From positions 1-8,728 of the forward strand of contig VBCL01000005.1 of NCBI GenBank assembly GCA_005888865.1: a stretch of 8,728 nt of DNA. The letters run 5' to 3'. Under the pieces are notes generated by a model that was given only the letters and a program-made list of their open reading frames with translations, was not told the origin of the DNA and searched no databases. Both the position numbers and the translations under genes were made by a program. Of the stretch, positions 6,401 through 8,728 are shown in pieces (the first letter of the stretch is position 1; every line of letters starts with the position of its first letter). The stretch is from Betaproteobacteria bacterium. GTDB lineage: Bacteria; Pseudomonadota; Gammaproteobacteria; Burkholderiales; Casimicrobiaceae.

Positions 6401-7051
6401 TCAGGCGAGCTCGGCGACGATCGTCGTCGTCGCATACGCCGCGTCGCCGACGGCCACCTTCGGACGGGCGTCCGGGGGCAGATACAGGTCGACGCGCGAA
6501 CCGAACCGGATGAACCCGTAGCGCTGGCCGCGCGAGAGACGGTCGCCCGGCTCCACGTAGCAGAGGACGCGACGCGCGATCAGGCCGGCGATCTGCACGC
6601 ACGTCACGTCGACGCCGGCCGAGGTCGTCAGGTGCAAGGCGCTGCGTTCATTCTCGAGTGACGCCTTGTCGAGCGCCGCGTTGAGAAACCTCCCAGGGTG
6701 GTACCACTTGTTCTTCACCACGGCGTCGACCGGGCTGCGGTTCGAGTGCACGGCGAAGACATTCATGAACACGCTGATCTTGAGCGCGTCACGGTCGAGG
6801 TAGGGGTCGCGCGTGCGCTCGACAAGCACGATCTTGCCGTCGGCCGGCGAGAGAACTGCATTCGCCATTTCCGGAGCGACGCGCGGCGGATCGCGGAAGA
6901 ACTGCACGATGAAGAGCGCCACCAGCCACGCGAGCGCGGCGAGCCACCACGGGCCCGCCCATGTCAGCGCCGCGGCAATAAACAACGCGAGCGCGACGAA
7001 GGCCCAACCCTCGCGGGCGATGATCGGATGTGGATAGGCGGGAGTCGACAT
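6401..7051 (-). CDS. psd: phosphatidylserine decarboxylase proenzyme, short form
   Basis: The enzyme decarboxylates phosphatidylserine to phosphatidylethanolamine at the inner membrane, using a pyruvoyl group made by self-cleavage. The start ATG at 7051 gives 216 residues, the size of the short Psd family; the frame is open further upstream (to 7192) but that stretch is Ser/Arg-rich and not family-like. N-terminal hydrophobic segments (about 15-32 and 35-51) anchor it. Catalytic features: SPADGKIV (68-75, D71), VFAVHSNRSPVDA (98-110, H102), WYHPGRFLNAALDKAS (116-131), and the cleavage site FIRFGSRVDLYLP (180-192), where cleavage between G184 and S185 would yield the small alpha chain with N-terminal pyruvoyl. 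The gene sits between a small membrane gene and pssA, which supplies its substrate. The ribosome binding site is poor (GAGA just before the ATG), hinting at translation coupled to upstream genes. Confidence 0.95.
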   Translation of the reverse strand: MSTPAYPHPIIAREGWAFVALALFIAAALTWAGPWWLAALAWLVALFIVQFFRDPPRVAPEMANAVLSPADGKIVLVERTRDPYLDRDALKISVFMNVFAVHSNRSPVDAVVKNKWYHPGRFLNAALDKASLENERSALHLTTSAGVDVTCVQIAGLIARRVLCYVEPGDRLSRGQRYGFIRFGSRVDLYLPPDARPKVAVGDAAYATTTIVAELA

Positions 7052-7115
7052 TCTCGAGAGCGACAACGCGATTCGCCCGAGTATATCGCGAGCGCGACGG
7101 CATCGCGCCGCTGCG

Positions 7116-7457
7116 CTATTTCGTCTGCTCGTCGACCCGCTTTCCGAGCTCCTGCGCGTCGCGCTGCAGCTGCTGCTCGAGTCCGCGCGCACGTTCGATC
7201 GGCGCGCGCGGCGCGCGCGGCGCAGCGCCCGGATCGACCTCGGCCGGAGCAGCGGCGCCGGGGCCGCGCGGCCCCGCCCCGGCCGACGTCCCGGTGCCCG
7301 GCATCAGTCCGTTGGTCTTCAGGGCCGTTTGCGCCAGCACTGCGACGATGACGAGCGCGATCAGGATCGCGATCAATCCGATCCAGCCGCGCTGGCGATC
7401 GATGGCGCGCAGCCTCAGTTGCGGCTCTGGTCGACGAGCTTGTTCTTCCGGATCCAC
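7116..7457 (-). CDS. small single-pass membrane protein of unknown function
   Basis: I do not recognise this gene. The frame ends with TAG at 7116-7118 and holds one clear membrane helix, GWIGLIAILIALVIVAVLAQTALK (split here: GWIGLIAILIAL at 24-35, then VIVAVLAQTALK), a Gly/Ala/Pro-rich linker (about 48-85) and a charged, probably helical tail from PIERARGLEQQLQRDAQEL onward (86-104), possibly a coiled coil. A basic stretch (RLRAIDRQR, 15-23) before the helix suggests the N-terminus stays in the cytoplasm. No ATG is available; the GTG at 7457 gives 113 residues and overlaps the end of ilvC by 43 bases, which would fit translational coupling, whereas starts just after the ilvC stop would have to be CTG. 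The reading frame fills the 363-bp gap between ilvC and psd, and the helix argues for a real protein. Start site uncertain. It ends 64 bases before psd. Confidence 0.6.
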   Translation of the reverse strand: MDPEEQARRPEPQLRLRAIDRQRGWIGLIAILIALVIVAVLAQTALKTNGLMPGTGTSAGAGPRGPGAAAPAEVDPGAAPRAPRAPIERARGLEQQLQRDAQELGKRVDEQTK

Positions 7458-8431
7458 GGCATCATTTCGCGCAACTTCGCGCCGACCTGCTCGATCGGAT
7501 GCTCGGCGGTCATCCGCCGCCGCGACAGCAGGGTCGGCGCGCCGGCGCGGTTCTCCAGGATGAAGTTCCTGGCGTATTCGCCGCTCTGGATCCGGGCGAG
7601 CGCCGCGCGCATCGCGTCCTTGGTTGCCGGGGTGATGATCAGCGGCCCGGTAACGTATTCGCCATACTCGGCGTTGTTCGAGATCGAGTAGTTCATGTTG
7701 CCGATCCCGCCCTCGTACATGAGATCGACGATGAGCTTCAGCTCGTGAAGACATTCGAAATACGCCATCTCCGGCGCGTAGCCGGCTTCGACGAGGACCT
7801 CGAAGGAGGTCTTGACCAGCTCCACGCAACCGCCGCACAGCACGGTCTGCTCGCCGAACAGATCCGTCTCCGTCTCTTCCTTGAACGTGGTCTCGATCAC
7901 GCCGGCGCGCGCGCCGCCGATCGCGGCTGCATACGACAGCGCAAGGTCGCGCGCCTTGCGGCTCACGTCCTGGTGGACTGCGATCAGCATCGGCGTGCCG
8001 CCGCCCTGCACGTACGTCGAGCGCACGGTGTGTCCCGGTGCCTTGGGCGCGATCATCACCACGTCCAGGTCGGCGCGCGGCGCCACCTGCCCGTAATGGA
8101 TGTTGAAGCCGTGCGCGAAGGCGAGTGTGGCGCCCTTCTTGACGTTCGGCTCGACTTCGGATTTATAAACCGCGGCGATGTGCTCGTCCGGCATGAGCAT
8201 CATCACCAGATCGGCGCTTTTCACGGAATCGGCGACCGCTGCAACCTTGAGCCCCGCCTTCTTCGCCTTGTCCCATGACGCGCCACCCGGACGCAAACCG
8301 ACGGTCACCTTCACGCCGGAATCGTTGAGATTCTGCGCGTGCGCGTGGCCTTGCGATCCGTAGCCGACGATCGTGACCTTCTTGCCCTTGATCAGCGACA
8401 GGTCGGCGTCTTTCTCGTAATACACTTTCAT
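7415..8431 (-). CDS. ilvC: ketol-acid reductoisomerase IlvC, class I
   Basis: IlvC converts 2-acetolactate and 2-aceto-2-hydroxybutyrate to the dihydroxy acids of the valine/leucine and isoleucine pathways, using NADPH and Mg2+. From ATG 8431 it is 338 residues, the usual class I length. The Rossmann domain has GYGSQGHAHA (23-32), and R47/S52 in GLRPGGASW fit NADPH preference. Catalytic residues fall on the same numbers as in characterised class I enzymes: H107, K130, D190, E194, E226, E230 and S251, within MIAPKAPGHTV, DLFGEQTVLCGG and YFECLHELKLIVDLMYEGG. Two in-frame codons just upstream, ATG 8434 and GTG 8437, could also be used; AAGGGA at 8446-8441 lies 9 bases from 8431 and 6 from 8434, so 8434 is equally possible. 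It begins 31 bases after ilvH and clearly belongs to the same operon, whose promoter is outside the window. Confidence 0.98.
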   Translation of the reverse strand: MKVYYEKDADLSLIKGKKVTIVGYGSQGHAHAQNLNDSGVKVTVGLRPGGASWDKAKKAGLKVAAVADSVKSADLVMMLMPDEHIAAVYKSEVEPNVKKGATLAFAHGFNIHYGQVAPRADLDVVMIAPKAPGHTVRSTYVQGGGTPMLIAVHQDVSRKARDLALSYAAAIGGARAGVIETTFKEETETDLFGEQTVLCGGCVELVKTSFEVLVEAGYAPEMAYFECLHELKLIVDLMYEGGIGNMNYSISNNAEYGEYVTGPLIITPATKDAMRAALARIQSGEYARNFILENRAGAPTLLSRRRMTAEHPIEQVGAKLREMMPWIRKNKLVDQSRN

Positions 8432-8440
8432 CATCACAGT

Positions 8441-8446
8441 TCCCTT
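8441..8446 (-). promoter_or_regulatory. ilvC ribosome binding site
   Basis: AAGGGA on the minus strand (8446-8441) lies 6 bases before ATG 8434 and 9 before ATG 8431. It is the clearest Shine-Dalgarno in the window and lies in the 31-base ilvH-ilvC gap. Confidence 0.6.
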
Positions 8447-8462
8447 CGTCCAATGCCTTGGT

Positions 8463-8728
8463 CTAAACTCTCAGTATGCGCTCGCCGCGCCCGATGCCCG
8501 ACGCACCGGTGCGCACCGTTTCCAGAATAGCGCCCGGCTCGATCGCCTGCAGAAACGCATCGAGCTTCTCGCCCGGCCCCGTGAGCTCGATCGTGTAGCT
8601 CCTGTCCGTGACGTCGAGGATGCGGCCGCGGAAGATGTCCGCGAGCCGCTTCATCTCGTCGCGATCCTTGCCCGCGGCGCGCACCTTCACCAGCATCAGC
8701 TCGCGCTCGATGTGGTTGCCCTCGGTGA
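8463..8728 (-). CDS. ilvH: acetolactate synthase small (regulatory) subunit, 5' part beyond window
   Basis: The frame is open to the right edge and ends with TAG at 8463-8465; 87 C-terminal residues are visible, about half of the usual roughly 160-residue subunit. The segment starting TEGNHIERELMLVKVRA is the highly conserved junction after the N-terminal ACT domain, followed by DEMKRLADIFRGRILDVTDR and SYTIELTGPGEKLDAFL, ending GIGRGERILRV, all typical of the C-terminal domain of IlvH/IlvN. The subunit binds the catalytic IlvB/IlvI chain, activates it and confers valine feedback inhibition, although the ACT-domain valine site is outside the window. The ATG at 8696 is internal and not the start. 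The catalytic subunit gene is expected just to the right. Confidence 0.96.
   Translation of the reverse strand, partial: TEGNHIERELMLVKVRAAGKDRDEMKRLADIFRGRILDVTDRSYTIELTGPGEKLDAFLQAIEPGAILETVRTGASGIGRGERILRV

Noticed and set aside
7052..7192. N-terminal extension of psd to 7192
   Set aside because: The added residues are Ser/Arg-rich and overlap the end of the small membrane gene in another frame; ATG 7051 gives the normal short Psd length.
7195..7290. GC-only repeats (GGCGCGCGC runs) as a possible regulatory repeat
   Set aside because: They encode the Ala/Pro/Gly/Arg-rich linker of the small membrane protein and are adequately explained as low-complexity coding sequence.
1..8728. CRISPR array, tRNA, rRNA, insertion sequence or phage features
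   Set aside because: No regularly spaced repeats, cloverleaf-like segment, transposase motif or terminal inverted repeats were seen on either strand.

Overview
The window looks like a chromosomal segment of a GC-rich betaproteobacterium. The order ilvH-ilvC-(small membrane gene)-psd-pssA ... leuA on one strand is the branched-chain amino acid / phosphatidylethanolamine cluster familiar from Betaproteobacteria, and the proteins have the usual betaproteobacterial lengths and motifs. The taxon below class level cannot be read from the sequence alone.

Layout, right to left along the minus strand: the 3' part of ilvH (acetolactate synthase regulatory subunit, cut by the right edge), ilvC (ketol-acid reductoisomerase), a small unrecognised single-pass membrane protein overlapping the end of ilvC, psd (phosphatidylserine decarboxylase) and pssA (phosphatidylserine synthase). 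Spacing is tight, so these probably form one operon that feeds valine/isoleucine synthesis and then membrane lipid synthesis. Two hairpins sit between psd and pssA.

Two plus-strand genes then interrupt the minus-strand order: a class I SAM-dependent methyltransferase (2657-3736) and a large polytopic membrane protein of GT-C glycosyltransferase-like appearance (3796-5559). The methyltransferase is clearly more AT-rich than its surroundings. The pair looks like an inserted surface-glycan or lipid-modification module. The membrane protein carries an internal 120-bp-spaced duplication.

Further left on the minus strand is leuA (2-isopropylmalate synthase) with its own control region. This has a sigma70-type promoter (-35 TTGCGT, 17-bp spacer, -10 TATAGT), and the predicted transcript start falls on the ATG of a 28-codon leader ORF with four tandem Leu codons. 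Mutually exclusive GC-rich pairings follow, then a hairpin covering the leuA Shine-Dalgarno. This is the most interesting element: a leucine attenuator whose leader peptide appears leaderless and which has no obvious U-run terminator.

At the left edge, 50 bp downstream of leuA, lies most of a gene for a 2-oxoglutarate/Fe(II) dioxygenase-like protein.
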